Shown here: positions 1 to 6,693 of the stretch, one piece after another
Position numbering within the stretch: the stretch's first letter is position 1
How the letters are laid out: each line of letters starts with the position of its first letter
Origin: a virus
Length of the DNA: 47,120 nucleotides
Virus record (IMG/VR): IMGVR_UViG_3300023443_001176
Location: 1-47,120 of that record
Direction: 5' to 3' (one strand)
Made by a program: the position numbers and the translations under genes
Notes under the pieces: generated by a model
The model's database searches: none
The model's input: only the letters and a program-made list of their open reading frames with translations
What the model was told of the DNA's origin: nothing

Positions 1-144
1 ATTCTCCTGATAATATAATTCTCAACAAGATTCCACACAAGTATGATGAAAGCGCAACTCCTGGAGAGACAGAAAAGATACTGAACAGCATCATATACAA
101 CAAGAGAAACATGTCAGTATTTCATGATTACATGTCAGTCTGTT
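1..144. repeat. Terminal direct repeat, left copy
   Basis: Bases 1-144 are identical to 46977-47120, the last bases of the window. The repeat lies inside one open reading frame that continues in register over the join, so it is the overlap of a circular or circularly permuted molecule rather than a separate element. Confidence 0.97.
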
Positions 145-989
145 TATATCCTGACATTGGAATTTATTTTATGATGATGTTTGTCGGAGAAGGAGGAACA
201 GGAAAAAAACAGCTCGCCACATTTATGCAGGACTTGTATGGAGAGGACAACGTATCAAATTTTACTCTACATTCGATATCAAGTGACGATACAAATCAGA
301 TTGAATGTGCAAATTCCATGCTAAACATTGATGAGGACATGTCACCAGATGATATCAAGAATATCAGCGTATTGCTCAAATGGTGCACAAGAGACAAGTT
401 TAGCGCCAGACCAATATATGGATTCCCTGTAAAGTATAGACCACAGTCAAGACTCATGGCAAACGCCAATGAGCTTTTTGAGATATCTTCACTACAACAT
501 CAAAAACCAATGTATGATCGTGTGCATATAGTAGAACTAACGAGAAGATTCAGAAAGACTGACGAGGAAGTGACAGATATAATCAAGAAAAATACAACTG
601 ATGAGAATTATAACTATTACATTACACGAGCACTAAAAAATGCAACAATACTATACAAGACTCAAAAAGTAGAGCAACTACAGACTCAGAAAGAAGTCGA
701 AAATATCTGGAACAAATTTGGCAACAGAGTAAACGAATTCATCAAGTATAGAATAATACCAATGCAAGTAGGATTTATAACAAAACAGGAACTTTTCGAG
801 GCTTGGGACGATTTTGTGTATGTTAGGGAATATTCTCATAGAACAAAATCGCAATTCTTCTCAAAGATTGAAAGCATACTGGACCAGCAAGCATCAAGGA
901 AGAGATCAGGAGATAGAGAGTATGGGTATAAGGGATTCAGATTACTCACTGATGGAGAAATTGCAGACAAGGAGCAGATGAATATATGA
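1..989 (+). CDS. PrimPol-SF3 helicase, C-terminal part (continues from 45494)
   Basis: This is the 3' part of the gene that starts at 45494. The frame is open from base 3, and joining 46976 to base 1 gives one protein of about 823 residues. The part here holds the helicase. A P-loop GEGGTGK lies at joined residues about 557-563, a Walker B stretch NIDED at about 603-607, and an SF3-like motif C around MANANE near residue 645. This matches the D5/poxvirus-type primase-helicase family, which unwinds DNA at the fork. The last third is helical and basic with no clear domain. An internal ATG at 111 is not the true start. The gene overlaps the next one by ATGA (986-989), so the two are translationally coupled. 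Helicase assignment is strong. Confidence 0.93.
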   Translation, partial: SPDNIILNKIPHKYDESATPGETEKILNSIIYNKRNMSVFHDYMSVCLYPDIGIYFMMMFVGEGGTGKKQLATFMQDLYGEDNVSNFTLHSISSDDTNQIECANSMLNIDEDMSPDDIKNISVLLKWCTRDKFSARPIYGFPVKYRPQSRLMANANELFEISSLQHQKPMYDRVHIVELTRRFRKTDEEVTDIIKKNTTDENYNYYITRALKNATILYKTQKVEQLQTQKEVENIWNKFGNRVNEFIKYRIIPMQVGFITKQELFEAWDDFVYVREYSHRTKSQFFSKIESILDQQASRKRSGDREYGYKGFRLLTDGEIADKEQMNI

Positions 990-1309
990 AAAAATTAACA
1001 AAAGAGAAAAGCATCATACACTATCTCTCAATGAGTATTTCTCTTGATGTGCTTGGCGTGTATTACACCAACAAAGAAAAAAAATTCATACATTACAAAG
1101 AATTAATAAAATTTTTAAAAATCTCCAAAGAGCTCTCATTTTATTACATACGACACTTGACAGATTTAAATCTGATTTATACAATAAAATCAAGACATAT
1201 TGAAAATACAGTAATGGGATCAAAAATTACAGTCATTGGAATAAAATACTTTGAGATTTATCTCAAGATGTCACGATACATTCAGTATCAAAATGGGAAA
1301 AAATTATGA
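986..1309 (+). CDS. Small winged-helix-like protein
   Basis: The protein has 107 residues and is Lys/Ile/Tyr rich. The middle (about residues 35-80) has the pattern of a winged helix: a helix with KELIKFLKISKE, a second helix SFYYIRHLTDLNLIY, and a beta-rich tail. A transcription regulator or replication accessory role is an inference from its position directly after the helicase. Its ATG overlaps the helicase stop as ATGA, and its own stop overlaps the next start the same way, so it belongs to one transcript. No catalytic residues are visible. Confidence 0.8.
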   Translation: MKKLTKEKSIIHYLSMSISLDVLGVYYTNKEKKFIHYKELIKFLKISKELSFYYIRHLTDLNLIYTIKSRHIENTVMGSKITVIGIKYFEIYLKMSRYIQYQNGKKL

Positions 1310-1545
1310 ATGATAATAATAGTAACAATAATGATACTTATGGAATATGTGTCATATGTAACGGCACGACAGAATTCGGAGGAAAAACTTGTCCATACTG
1401 TAATGGAACAGGAGAATGGAACCAACTCGCAGAAACATATCTCAAGACTCATATCTGCCAGTGTATATTCTGGGACAGGAAATTTTGTCCAATTTGCAAA
1501 AAGGAGTATCATCATGATACTCACAATCTCCAAAGTGTACCATAG
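1306..1545 (+). CDS. Zinc-ribbon protein, DnaJ-like CxxCxGxG
   Basis: The 79-residue product has CVIC, then CPYCNGTG, then CQC and CPIC: paired cysteines resembling a DnaJ-type zinc-binding centre plus an extra ribbon. The N-terminus is a low-complexity Asn/Asp run. It overlaps the upstream gene by ATGA. Its stop at 1543-1545 breaks the ATGA chain that links all neighbours, and another frame stays open beyond it to 1622 (see next entry), so this gene may be frameshifted and the true C-terminus longer. Binding partner is unknown. Confidence 0.75.
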   Translation: MNDNNSNNNDTYGICVICNGTTEFGGKTCPYCNGTGEWNQLAETYLKTHICQCIFWDRKFCPICKKEYHHDTHNLQSVP

Positions 1546-1622
1546 ACTCAGGATATGGCGGAATTACTACATCAATGAAACAAAAAGCAACAGAAGAAGA
1601 GGAAGATCTGATTATAGCATGA
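1518..1622 (+). other. Open frame without start, probable frameshifted tail of the 1306 gene
   Basis: Frame 3 is open from 1518 to a TGA at 1620-1622 and reads like real protein, ending KQKATEEEEDLIIA. It has no start codon before ATG 1575. Its stop overlaps the ATG of the next gene (1619) as ATGA, exactly the junction used between the other genes here. A -1 shift near 1515-1545 would fuse it to the zinc-ribbon protein and give a product of about 105 residues. The cause may be a sequencing indel, a real mutation, or recoding. Alternatively ATG 1575 starts a 15-residue leader. Confidence 0.45.
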
Positions 1623-1981
1623 AAGTATCATCAGACAGAATAGAGATGGCATCAAAATATGACGGCTACTGCAAGGAATGCAGAGATCCATATGAAGAGG
1701 GAGATAAAATATTCTGGAAAAGTGGGGAAGGAGTATTGTGTGACGTATGCGGAGAAGCAGATAAGATACGAAAAAAAATTCCTCACACAGTTCTTCACAC
1801 TACAACAGCAACAACTCAAAATAGTGATGATGATAATAAAATTACAGTCCCAAAAGAATGGCTAGACATGATGAAGAAAAAAATGAGCATACTCAAAAAG
1901 AGATACAGCTCCAAATATAATGATGACACCATAACTACCATGTCAAACATGATTGATGATATTTTAGGAGAGATACAATGA
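1619..1981 (+). CDS. Zinc-ribbon protein, paralogue of the 1978 gene
   Basis: I place the start at ATG 1619, which overlaps an upstream TGA as ATGA; the same frame is open further upstream, but that part is only the shadow of the 1306 gene. The 120-residue protein has a Cys4-type domain at residues 10-45 (KYDGYCKECRDPYEEGD, then LCDVC), followed by a Thr/Asp linker and a Lys-rich helix. The core matches the next gene (KYPGRCNKCRARINIGDD), so the two arose by duplication. The fold is common in phage and archaeal small proteins with unknown role, perhaps nucleic-acid binding. Confidence 0.78.
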   Translation: MKVSSDRIEMASKYDGYCKECRDPYEEGDKIFWKSGEGVLCDVCGEADKIRKKIPHTVLHTTTATTQNSDDDNKITVPKEWLDMMKKKMSILKKRYSSKYNDDTITTMSNMIDDILGEIQ

Positions 1982-2217
1982 AAGTAACAAAACCAGTCCC
2001 TCAATGGATAAAATTACAGTCAAAATACCCTGGTAGATGCAACAAATGCAGAGCAAGAATCAATATTGGAGATGATATATTATGGAAGAGTGATATTAAA
2101 GGAGTCAAATGTTCGCCAGAATGTGTAAATTACAAAACCCCAAAAGTGGGAGCGTGGGCTGATTCCACAAAAGCAGAATTTGAAGATATGATGAATCAAT
2201 CAGATTTTTATGGATAA
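1978..2217 (+). CDS. Small zinc-ribbon protein
   Basis: The 79-residue protein holds CNKC and, 24 residues on, CSPEC, with the core GDDILWKS also seen as GDKIFWKS in the upstream paralogue. It starts in an ATGA overlap. It is the last gene of the rightward string and ends one base before the end of a reverse-strand gene, so the two converge with no spacer. Function is unknown. Confidence 0.8.
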   Translation: MKVTKPVPQWIKLQSKYPGRCNKCRARINIGDDILWKSDIKGVKCSPECVNYKTPKVGAWADSTKAEFEDMMNQSDFYG

Positions 2218-2565
2218 CTATGTATTTTTTAAAATTTGTACTAAATGATGTATATTGATACAGTTCTCAGTGTGACATGTCTTTTTTATCCGATATATAT
2301 CACAAAGTTCTTTAAAATTATCAATGTCATGATATATTGCAAAGGCAGCATAATGAACTCCTATATTGACGCCATCTTTACAAATTTTCATTAATATTGA
2401 TTCTGACAGATATAAATTCGAATTCGAAGATAATACTGAGTATATGATACAATTCTCATCATTCATGAGGAATAATTTCTTTTTTTCAATGTATTGCTTT
2501 AAGATATTGTAATTATTTGGTGTCTTTGACCATTTTCCTTTTCTTAAAATATATACTCCACACAT
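2218..2565 (-). CDS. HNH-like small protein
   Basis: The 115-residue product is read leftward from ATG 2563-2565. Its C-terminus has CHTENCINIHHL, which fits the second half of the HNH fold found in many phage homing endonucleases (C-x4-C-x-N-x2-HL). The first Cys pair and catalytic His are not evident, so it may be degenerate or a DNA-binding relative. It is isolated among forward genes, typical of a mobile HNH insert. A BRE/TATA-like word AAAACTTTAAA sits 37 bases upstream on its strand. Confidence 0.65.
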   Translation of the reverse strand: MCGVYILRKGKWSKTPNNYNILKQYIEKKKLFLMNDENCIIYSVLSSNSNLYLSESILMKICKDGVNIGVHYAAFAIYHDIDNFKELCDIYRIKKTCHTENCINIHHLVQILKNT

Positions 2566-2601
2566 GATTATATGATTAATACATTATAAAATACATGATA
2601 A

Positions 2602-2612
2602 TTTAAAGTTTT
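2602..2612 (-). promoter_or_regulatory. BRE/TATA-like promoter of the 2565 gene
   Basis: On the reverse strand the word AAAACTTTAAA combines a purine-rich BRE-like stretch and a TATA-like box. The same word lies at 41241-41251 before the only other leftward cluster and a third copy at 2746-2756. Transcription would begin near 2575, leaving a very short leader. Confidence 0.5.
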
Positions 2613-2658
2613 GTTGAGATATTTACAATAATTGGTATGATATATCGTGTACAGTATT

Positions 2659-2678
2659 CGTCCATAGACGTATGGACG
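2659..2678. repeat. Hairpin with 8-base arms
   Basis: CGTCCATA and TATGGACG are perfect inverted copies around the loop GACG. The CGTCC word recurs elsewhere in the same non-coding region, so this may be a binding site rather than a terminator. Confidence 0.7.
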
Positions 2679-2691
2679 TAGCTATTGTATA

Positions 2692-2704
2692 TTTTAGTCA
2701 CTAA
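2692..2704. repeat. 13-base direct repeat, copy 1
   Basis: TTTTAGTCACTAA recurs exactly at 2846-2858. The core TTAGT-C-ACTAA is itself a palindrome, as expected for a dimeric protein site or an iteron. Confidence 0.6.
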
Positions 2705-2845
2705 TATTTATATCACGCCCGGATACCATCAATAAACTTAGAATCTTTAAAGTTTTTTTTAACTTATTCATCAACTGTATAATATAATAAAATATAATAT
2801 CATAAAAATTGTTTTGGACGGACGCCTTAAACAACTGTAAAGTCA

Positions 2846-2858
2846 TTTTAGTCACTAA
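2846..2858. repeat. 13-base direct repeat, copy 2
   Basis: Second exact copy of TTTTAGTCACTAA, 154 bases after the first and about 90 bases before the large palindrome. Confidence 0.6.
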
Positions 2859-2935
2859 ATTGTTCTATGGTGTATGGTAAATAACAAAAACACGTCCAAA
2901 AATATTTTCATGACTAGACGTTTTGTATGATTTTG

Positions 2936-2977
2936 ATACAACTGTTCAGTATATCATGATATATTGAACAGTTGTAT
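2936..2977. repeat. 42-base near-perfect palindrome
   Basis: Arms ATACAACTGTTCA and TGAACAGTTGTAT flank a centre built on ATATCATGATAT; only one base pair in the whole element is a G-T mismatch. It is flanked by GACTAGAC words on both sides (about 2931 and 2978). It could extrude as a cruciform, bind an initiator, or act as an operator for the packaging genes. Confidence 0.75.
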
Positions 2978-3104
2978 GACTAGACTCTAATTGTATCACA
3001 ATAGATCAAAAATCATCAAAATCCGTCCAAAATGATTTTCACGTTACATATCGGACATTTATGATTAATATTAATATTAGTCATAACATATTTAGTTATG
3101 GTAT

Positions 3105-3707
3105 ATGTTACAAAATTCTGATTCTGAACAGACAAATACAGATCTCTTGCAAGTCGGTGGAATTTCTGAGAGAAGTAATACTGAGAAATTAATTTATGAT
3201 CTTATGCTTAAATACCCCGATTTAAACGACAGAGAAATTTCTGAAAGAATGACATCAAAAAGAGTAACTAGTATGACGGTGAACAGGTATCGGCATAAAC
3301 TATTGATCAGATTGGATGTGTCATTAGCTCAGGTTCTAGCGGCCAATTTCTTGCGAGATTATTCAATGGCTGCTGACGCATTCCGATTGCAAATAAGAGA
3401 GTTGAGAGAATATTTGGAAAAGAATGAAAAAATTGTAATTGTGAAAATGAAGGAAGATTATGAAAAAGTTAAAGTCCCACTTGATCCAGTAGAATATATA
3501 AATATTCAAAAACAGATTGCTGACTTGTGGAAGAGTATAATTTTTTTGTGTAGACAAGGAGAGGCAGTTGAAATAATGAAAGCCGTGCGCGATAATATCA
3601 TGAGCATGGATGCAGCTATTATATCTCATAATGAATCGATCAAAGATAGTAACGATAATAGTAACTATGAGAAGAAAGATAAGACGAAGATACTCAAGGT
3701 GTTATGA
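3105..3707 (+). CDS. Terminase small subunit-like protein
   Basis: The 200-residue protein sits just before the terminase ATPase and portal, the usual place of TerS. Residues about 25-70 form an HTH (DREISERMTSKRVTSMTVNRY), like the DNA-recognition domain of small terminases. The middle is a long helical segment suited to oligomerisation, and the C-terminus is polar and Lys rich. The first gene after the control region, it opens the late region. Direct TerS homology is not proven; the call rests on HTH plus order. Confidence 0.65.
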   Translation: MLQNSDSEQTNTDLLQVGGISERSNTEKLIYDLMLKYPDLNDREISERMTSKRVTSMTVNRYRHKLLIRLDVSLAQVLAANFLRDYSMAADAFRLQIRELREYLEKNEKIVIVKMKEDYEKVKVPLDPVEYINIQKQIADLWKSIIFLCRQGEAVEIMKAVRDNIMSMDAAIISHNESIKDSNDNSNYEKKDKTKILKVL

Positions 3708-3740
3708 ATTTGGTGTATATCGAGCAGAAGAGATCATAAA

Positions 3741-3932
3741 ATGGTATTGAGAATATTTAGGATAAAAAAACAACATCTTACAAGGATAAATAATCTGGGA
3801 TGTATTCCAAAATGTTTCAAGTGTGGTGAAGAGATGAATCTGAATGATATTTGTGCGAGTAAATCACCAAATGGTAAATTCAATTTAAAATGGTATCATG
3901 AAGGGTGTGCAAAAATGGTGAATATTATATAA
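3741..3932 (+). CDS. Small zinc-finger protein
   Basis: The 63-residue product has CFKC near residue 25, C at 38 and H-x2-C at 53-56, a PARP-finger-like Cys3His spacing (C-x2-C-x12-C-x14-HEGC). It ends in a TAATG overlap with the terminase gene, so the two are coupled. Its role in packaging, if any, is unknown. Confidence 0.75.
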   Translation: MVLRIFRIKKQHLTRINNLGCIPKCFKCGEEMNLNDICASKSPNGKFNLKWYHEGCAKMVNII

Positions 3933-5059
3933 TGACTGGAAACGGATTCGCTGATTTATTGCGAATGTCCAAGACTGCTAATGTAAATCTGAAAAGGACA
4001 TATGATAGAGGCTTAGATTTGTGTGAAGTTCTGGGAAATCTACCCTTTTGTTGCGATGATGATACTCTTCATATTCGCAAGCCTGATTATGTAACAAATT
4101 TTGAGGGTGATGGTTGTTGTCTCACACATAGAGTTGGATTGCCTAGGGACTCGGCCACAAATGAGGAAAAATATCCTACACCATTTCAGATTGAATTCTG
4201 TAATAGAGTGATACATGCCATTCTTGGTCCGACATGTGACGTATCAAGAAAGCTCAAAAAATTAAAGAAAGAGTTTCTCAAAAAGGCCCATAAATTTCAT
4301 ATCAATAAAGGCCGTCAAATGGGATTTACTGAAATTGTATTAAGAATAATTCAATATTTTTGTTTTAATCGATATGCAGGATATAATGTTGGAATACAAG
4401 CTGGAACCAATGGAGATTTAGCAAAAAAAGATTTGAGGAGATTCGCTTTATTATTTAAAAATATCAAGAGCACAGTTCTTGGCTGGGAGCGGGGAAAAGA
4501 AATGATATTAAAAAATGATGTTCATGTGGAAGCATTCAGTGCATCAGAGGAAGCGATGACTGGCCGCACAAGATACAAATGTGTATTTCAGGATGAATCA
4601 TCAAAGTGGCGCACAGTTGATGATATGCCCGTATTCAATAGTATAATGCCGATCGTAAACACTAACGGATCAGATTTGTTTCTTGTCAGTACCCCAAAAG
4701 GACCAATGAAGATGTTTTATAAAATACATTGCGATCCTAAGGATTTTATTAAAATGAGGTTTGATATCTGGAGAACTAATGGAAACATGCACACAAAAGA
4801 AAAGATATTGGAAATGATTAGAGACGCTCAGGAAGATCCTAATCAGGAATATCTTTGCGAGTTCACTATTGGTAAGGGATCAATATTTGGAACTGTGACA
4901 AAAGAAGATAGATCCGACTTTATAGCTTGGTCCGTTGATGATGAGCCAGGAGAAGATGACACATCCTCAGAAGAAATTAGTAATGATACAGACGCAAGCG
5001 ATTCATACGTAGAAACTGAGGAATTTCTCTTTACAGATGAGGATACTCTAGTCGCTTGA
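3932..5059 (+). CDS. terL: Terminase large subunit, ATPase domain only
   Basis: I start at ATG 3932 (TAATG overlap with the preceding stop), giving 375 residues. The packaging motor ATPase is visible: variant Walker A KGRQMGFTE at about residues 126-134, Walker B CVFQDE with D221-E222, and the coupling motif FLVSTPKG near 250. Usual TerL proteins then continue into an RNase H-like nuclease of about 200 residues. Here the protein instead ends in a very acidic tail (DDEPGEDDTSSEE and on), and the nuclease fold appears as separate genes at 5480 and 6693. The motor would therefore be assembled from separate chains. Confidence 0.9.
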   Translation: MTGNGFADLLRMSKTANVNLKRTYDRGLDLCEVLGNLPFCCDDDTLHIRKPDYVTNFEGDGCCLTHRVGLPRDSATNEEKYPTPFQIEFCNRVIHAILGPTCDVSRKLKKLKKEFLKKAHKFHINKGRQMGFTEIVLRIIQYFCFNRYAGYNVGIQAGTNGDLAKKDLRRFALLFKNIKSTVLGWERGKEMILKNDVHVEAFSASEEAMTGRTRYKCVFQDESSKWRTVDDMPVFNSIMPIVNTNGSDLFLVSTPKGPMKMFYKIHCDPKDFIKMRFDIWRTNGNMHTKEKILEMIRDAQEDPNQEYLCEFTIGKGSIFGTVTKEDRSDFIAWSVDDEPGEDDTSSEEISNDTDASDSYVETEEFLFTDEDTLVA

Positions 5060-5125
5060 TTATAGTTCAATACTTTATATCATTACCAATCAATAATTAA
5101 TTAGTTCTTTGTGAGCTATTCTCTT

Positions 5126-5157
5126 TGGATGTGCTGAGATTGGAGCATCTCAGTCCA
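5126..5157 (+). terminator. Stem-loop after the terminase ATPase gene
   Basis: CTGAGAT and ATCTCAG (5134-5140, 5147-5153) pair perfectly around TGGAGC, with an outer TGGA/TCCA pair. It lies between the terminase stop and the next promoter, so it may end transcription or protect the RNA end. No long T-run follows, so termination is uncertain. Confidence 0.4.
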
Positions 5158-5164
5158 TCATTTA

Positions 5165-5226
5165 AATTTTAAAATATTCGATTCAATTCTTGAAAAGTAT
5201 ATTAGTATAATAGTATCATTCAAGAC
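5165..5226 (+). promoter_or_regulatory. Duplicated promoter cassette, copy 1
   Basis: The first 42 bases are identical to 6122-6163, and the rest up to GACATGG is closely similar. Each copy ends immediately at an ATG, with a TATA-like AAGTATATTAG about 28 bases before it: a leaderless archaeal promoter. The end holds ATAATAGTATCATT, found again at 9483. Confidence 0.75.
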
Positions 5227-5382
5227 ATGGGAAAAATGGGAATACTAATTGATGACAAATTGGAAGCTGACTTTAGAAGAGCCATATTTTCAAATATGGG
5301 AATGAAAAACGGCCATATCAAAATCGCTATGGAGCAAGCTATAACAATGTGGATCAAGTCAATGAAGAGGAAATCAACATGA
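5227..5382 (+). CDS. Small ribbon-helix-helix-like protein
   Basis: This 51-residue protein is the first gene after promoter copy 1. It starts with a short strand MGILIDDKLEADFRRA, then a helix-turn-helix-like segment GMKNGHIKIAMEQAI, the usual layout of CopG/Arc-type RHH repressors (strand, helix, helix). It may regulate the twin promoters or act in packaging. It is coupled to the next gene by ATGA. Confidence 0.65.
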   Translation: MGKMGILIDDKLEADFRRAIFSNMGMKNGHIKIAMEQAITMWIKSMKRKST

Positions 5383-5483
5383 GCGAATTTTATAGCTTTG
5401 TCAATAGTGACGAGTCTCCAGCAGAACACAATATGAGAATTTTTAAAGAATTTGATGTTATATTGGATGACTTTATAACATGA
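5379..5483 (+). CDS. 34-residue acidic micro-protein
   Basis: A 34-codon frame starts and ends in ATGA overlaps between the RHH-like gene and the nuclease gene, which is good evidence that it is translated. It is acidic and aromatic (SEFYSFVNSDESPAEH at the start). No motif is recognised; it could be an adaptor for the separate terminase nuclease or simply a coupling leader. Confidence 0.6.
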   Translation: MSEFYSFVNSDESPAEHNMRIFKEFDVILDDFIT

Positions 5484-6073
5484 AATCTTTCATAGTTTCT
5501 GATCTTGATCCTGCAGAAGCAGGAGATCCCGCAGCCAATGTTGTGGTACAGGGAACTTGGCCTGAAAAAAAAATCTATACTAGAATGGCAAAACAGTTCA
5601 CACAACATGAAAGTATCAGGATTGATGTAATATTACAATACCTCCTCAAGGTCAAAAAGAAAATAAATCCTCATGTGATGTCTATTGAGCGAAACAAGCA
5701 GGGAAACAAGTTTGCTGATTACTTTGACAAAAGAGGCTTGGTCCTAAAACGTGTCAGTACTTCTGCCAATCTGAAAGACTCTACTAAATTACTTGGGCTC
5801 TCAGTGGATAAACCCTATATGGTAAAATGGCTGACTTTGCAAAAAAAACATCATAACATATTATTTTCAAATGATACCACTGATAAGGATATGCAGGAAT
5901 TAATCGATCAGATTCCTCAGATAATTAACGTCCGTTCGCCTGGAGGTTTTGCACAACGCTCTCAATTAGGGCGTCATGATGACTTATTCGTTTCTTTTCT
6001 TCGCTGTTGTAATGTAATTCGTCTGTGGTGGAATGAAATGGATACGAATAAGGCCGCTTTTGAGACAGCATGA
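5480..6073 (+). CDS. Terminase RNase H-like nuclease domain as a stand-alone protein
   Basis: The 197-residue protein has the acidic triad of terminase nucleases in order: VSDLDP with D8/D10 plus GDPAAN, SIERNKQG with E70, and GRHDDL with D167/D168, each at the ends of expected strands or helices. In other viruses this fold is the C-terminal half of TerL and cuts the DNA concatemer. Here it is encoded 420 bases after the ATPase, behind its own promoter and two micro-genes. A second, diverged copy lies at 6693. Nuclease assignment is from motif order, not a search. Confidence 0.78.
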   Translation: MKSFIVSDLDPAEAGDPAANVVVQGTWPEKKIYTRMAKQFTQHESIRIDVILQYLLKVKKKINPHVMSIERNKQGNKFADYFDKRGLVLKRVSTSANLKDSTKLLGLSVDKPYMVKWLTLQKKHHNILFSNDTTDKDMQELIDQIPQIINVRSPGGFAQRSQLGRHDDLFVSFLRCCNVIRLWWNEMDTNKAAFETA

Positions 6074-6121
6074 TGGCTCAAGTTAGATGTTATGATAGAA
6101 TGGATCAGTCATTTTTGATAT

Positions 6122-6183
6122 AATTTTAAAATATTCGATTCAATTCTTGAAAAGTATATTAGTGTTATAGTATAATTCTAGAC
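6122..6183 (+). promoter_or_regulatory. Duplicated promoter cassette, copy 2
   Basis: This copy shares 42 identical bases with 5165-5206 and ends in the same GACATGG start context. The TATA-like AAGTATATTAG is conserved, as is the spacing to ATG 6184. It makes the second nuclease block an independent unit. Confidence 0.75.
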
Positions 6184-6423
6184 ATGGAAAATCAAAATAT
6201 AATAATATTTTTAGACAAAATTAAAAAAAATCTTGAGCTTGGAATGGTTCCTCAGACAATAATGGATATACAAATGCTGATAAAAGAACTGGAAATTACA
6301 GAATCCAAGAAAAAAGGAAAAATAATTTTGCCTCTAAACAATGAATTCTCCAGTGATGTTAAGACATTATCAGGAAAAGTCAATGAGATCATATCATTTA
6401 TCAATAACAGATTTACATATTGA
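6184..6423 (+). CDS. Small helical protein
   Basis: The 79-residue product follows promoter copy 2 without a leader. It is mostly helical: an N-terminal helix (IIIFLDKIKKNLELG), a second helix, a Lys-rich linker and a C-terminal helix ending NEIISFINNRF. It occupies the place that the RHH-like protein has in the first block but is not obviously related. Its stop overlaps the next ATG. Function unknown. Confidence 0.72.
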   Translation: MENQNIIIFLDKIKKNLELGMVPQTIMDIQMLIKELEITESKKKGKIILPLNNEFSSDVKTLSGKVNEIISFINNRFTY

Positions 6424-6545
6424 TGATAGTAACTATCATGCCAATAAAAAACAAGAAAAAAATTCCTGGACTTGGAGGAATTACATATGAGAATTCTAGT
6501 AACGATGATACCACAGGAGAAGCAATAAATGTTTCGTCCAGTTAG
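6423..6545 (+). CDS. 40-residue micro-protein
   Basis: The frame starts in a TGATG overlap with the upstream gene and runs into the next gene by 17 bases. It is basic at first (PIKNKKKIPGLGG) and Ser/Asn rich later. No domain is recognised. An internal ATG (6438) is an alternative start. Confidence 0.5.
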   Translation: MIVTIMPIKNKKKIPGLGGITYENSSNDDTTGEAINVSSS

Positions 6546-6693
6546 AATAAAAATTCCAAAGACTGCCTCGATTGAGGAAATTATTGAGGTCATTAACAAT
6601 ATACAATTAATATTTAATCCTGATCACAATGATCCAGAGTTTTCAAAGTGGATGTATGATCATAAAGACTGGCTTATTCCTGTAGATATATAA
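6529..6693 (+). CDS. 54-residue small protein
   Basis: The frame overlaps its neighbours on both sides (17 bases before, TAATG after). A beta start (FRPVRIKIPK) leads into a helix IEEIIEVINNIQL and an aromatic tail FSKWMYDHKDWLIP. No family recognised. Tight coupling to the 6693 gene suggests a partner of the second nuclease-like protein. Confidence 0.62.
   Translation: MFRPVRIKIPKTASIEEIIEVINNIQLIFNPDHNDPEFSKWMYDHKDWLIPVDI

Larger units (their letters stand above)
2566..3104. other. Non-coding control region, candidate replication origin
   Basis: About 540 bases hold no credible gene. They are strongly AT-rich and contain a 42-base palindrome (2936-2977), a hairpin (2659-2678), two copies of TTTTAGTCACTAA (2692, 2846), three copies of CGTCCAAAA (2812-2820 reversed, 2893, 3024) and repeated ACAACTGT words (2831, 2938). 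The density of repeats, the position between the leftward HNH-like gene and the rightward packaging genes, and the nearby replication helicase gene fit an origin or master regulatory region. This is inference. Confidence 0.55.

Noticed and set aside
1310-1618. Long N-terminal extension of the 1619 gene
   Set aside because: It lies in a second frame over the zinc-ribbon gene and has hydrophobic, non-conserved sequence; the paralogue at 1978 starts at the position of ATG 1619.
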